A stretch of 53,202 nt of DNA, from assembly GCA_025453975.1 (NCBI GenBank), contig JALOPI010000023.1, forward strand, positions 1-53,202, read 5' to 3'. A program made the translations under genes and the position numbers. How positions within the stretch are numbered: the stretch's first letter is position 1; the number at the start of each line of letters is the position of its first letter. Below are positions 52,649-53,202 of this stretch, piece by piece. Source of the stretch: Syntrophobacteraceae bacterium. Lineage in GTDB: Bacteria; Desulfobacterota; Syntrophobacteria; Syntrophobacterales; Syntrophobacteraceae. The notes under the pieces are model-generated. The model was not told the origin of the DNA. It searched no databases and saw only the letters and a program-made list of their open reading frames with translations.

Positions 52649-53202
52649 ATGATCCCGAGACCTTCCACTCGAGAATTTCTCCAGGAGGCGGCCAAGAGCG
52701 ATGCGATGACTCTGGTCGATCTCCTTCACGGGTACATTTACGGACGCTGGCCATATTTCTACATCGGGGTGGCCGTGGGCGAGCATCGGCTCAACCGAGC
52801 CCTGGAGCCCCTGATTCGGTGGCTCATGAACCGGCTTCCCGTGGGCGGGGCAACCGTGGGCGGAGGCGCCGACCCGGAGGCCTCCGCGCGGAAGGCCTTC
52901 GCGGACGGCTACCATGGCAAGGTCATGCCCCTGGCCCAGGCCAGCCGGCTGGTCACCGTGAACCGGTCCATCGAGCTGCGCGACCTGGAGCCCGTCATTC
53001 CTTATGCCCGCGCCAGGGACATCATTCTCCGAAGCCCCGACCACATCGTGGTCCTGGACTGCCCCTGCCGCTCGGCCCGGTCCAATCCGTGCCTTCCCCT
53101 GGATGTCTGCCTCATCGTGGGGGAGCCTTTCGCCGGATTCATGCTGGAGCACCATCCCGGTCGGTCTCGGCGCATCAGTCCCGGCGAGGCCGTCGAGATC
53201 CT
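52649..53202 (+). CDS. Protein of unknown function with C-x-C-x7-C-x5-C motif, 5' part
   Basis: This gene runs off the right edge; 184 codons are visible. It starts IPRPSTREFLQEAAKSDAMT and has a weakly hydrophobic segment, GYIYGRWPYFYIGVAVGEHR. Four cysteines, Cys138, 140, 148 and 154, sit in VVLDCPCRSARSNPCLPLDV and CLIVGEP. This looks like an iron-sulfur or zinc site, as in some ferredoxin-like proteins with a C-x-C-R opening. The open frame is long and the composition ordinary, so it is a real gene. The start is uncertain because no strong ribosome site precedes the ATG. Confidence 0.65.
   Translation, partial: MIPRPSTREFLQEAAKSDAMTLVDLLHGYIYGRWPYFYIGVAVGEHRLNRALEPLIRWLMNRLPVGGATVGGGADPEASARKAFADGYHGKVMPLAQASRLVTVNRSIELRDLEPVIPYARARDIILRSPDHIVVLDCPCRSARSNPCLPLDVCLIVGEPFAGFMLEHHPGRSRRISPGEAVEI

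Noticed and set aside
1..53202. CRISPR arrays, tRNA or rRNA genes, transposases, phage genes
   Set aside because: Looked for on both strands; no regularly spaced repeats, cloverleaf-like segments or recognisable proteins of these types were found.

Overview
This window is GC-rich chromosomal DNA with dense gene packing. The gene content fits a deltaproteobacterium (Desulfobacterota, perhaps near Syntrophobacterales). The hints are a PrpE-type acyl-CoA synthetase, a complete beta-oxidation set, sigma-54-type promoter elements, a class II deacetylase/AcuB pair and a large exopolysaccharide operon. There is no rRNA gene to fix the taxonomy, so this is inference. I saw no tRNA, rRNA, CRISPR array, transposase or phage gene.

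Layout. 1-2.0 kb: the 5' end of a molybdate/sulfate (MOT1-type) transporter, two tiny overlapping ORFs (one CsrA-like) and an unknown helical protein, all on the minus strand. 2.0-8.6 kb, plus strand: a subtilisin-like protease with a P domain, a PAS-containing hybrid histidine kinase and an M15/DUF882-type murein peptidase. 8.5-10.1 kb: a LysE-type exporter, a MITE-like repeat and a cold-shock-type RRM protein. 10.2-13.3 kb: a glycoside hydrolase/glycosyltransferase fusion behind a sigma-54 promoter, closed by a strong terminator. 13.5-17.5 kb, minus strand: a secreted protein with 12 cysteines in two repeats, then TamA and a YihY/BrkB protein.

17.6-25.4 kb is a fatty-acid degradation locus: fadD diverges from tetR-fadE-fadA-fadB. 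Two near-identical 18-bp operator candidates lie at the same place relative to the two divergent promoters, so the TetR protein probably represses both arms. 25.4-28.1 kb holds repeats and an orphan YcaO protein.

28.2-47.2 kb is one plus-strand exopolysaccharide operon of 14 genes with overlapping or closely spaced ends: CpsD-like ATPase, nucleotidyltransferase/sugar-transferase fusion, Wza-type lipoprotein, an unknown exported protein, Wzz, Wzy, Wzx, GH51-like hydrolase, GT4, AsnB-type amidotransferase, GT2, WecG-type GT, GT4 and heparinase II/III. This is a Wzx/Wzy-type assembly pathway with its own polysaccharide-cleaving enzymes.

47.4-51.7 kb, minus strand: acuC-like deacetylase, acuB-like CBS/ACT protein and acetyl/propionyl-CoA synthetase. 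This resembles the Bacillus acuABC/acsA system for controlling acyl-CoA synthetase by lysine acylation. The window ends with a 91-residue triple zinc-ribbon protein and the 5' part of a cysteine-motif protein.
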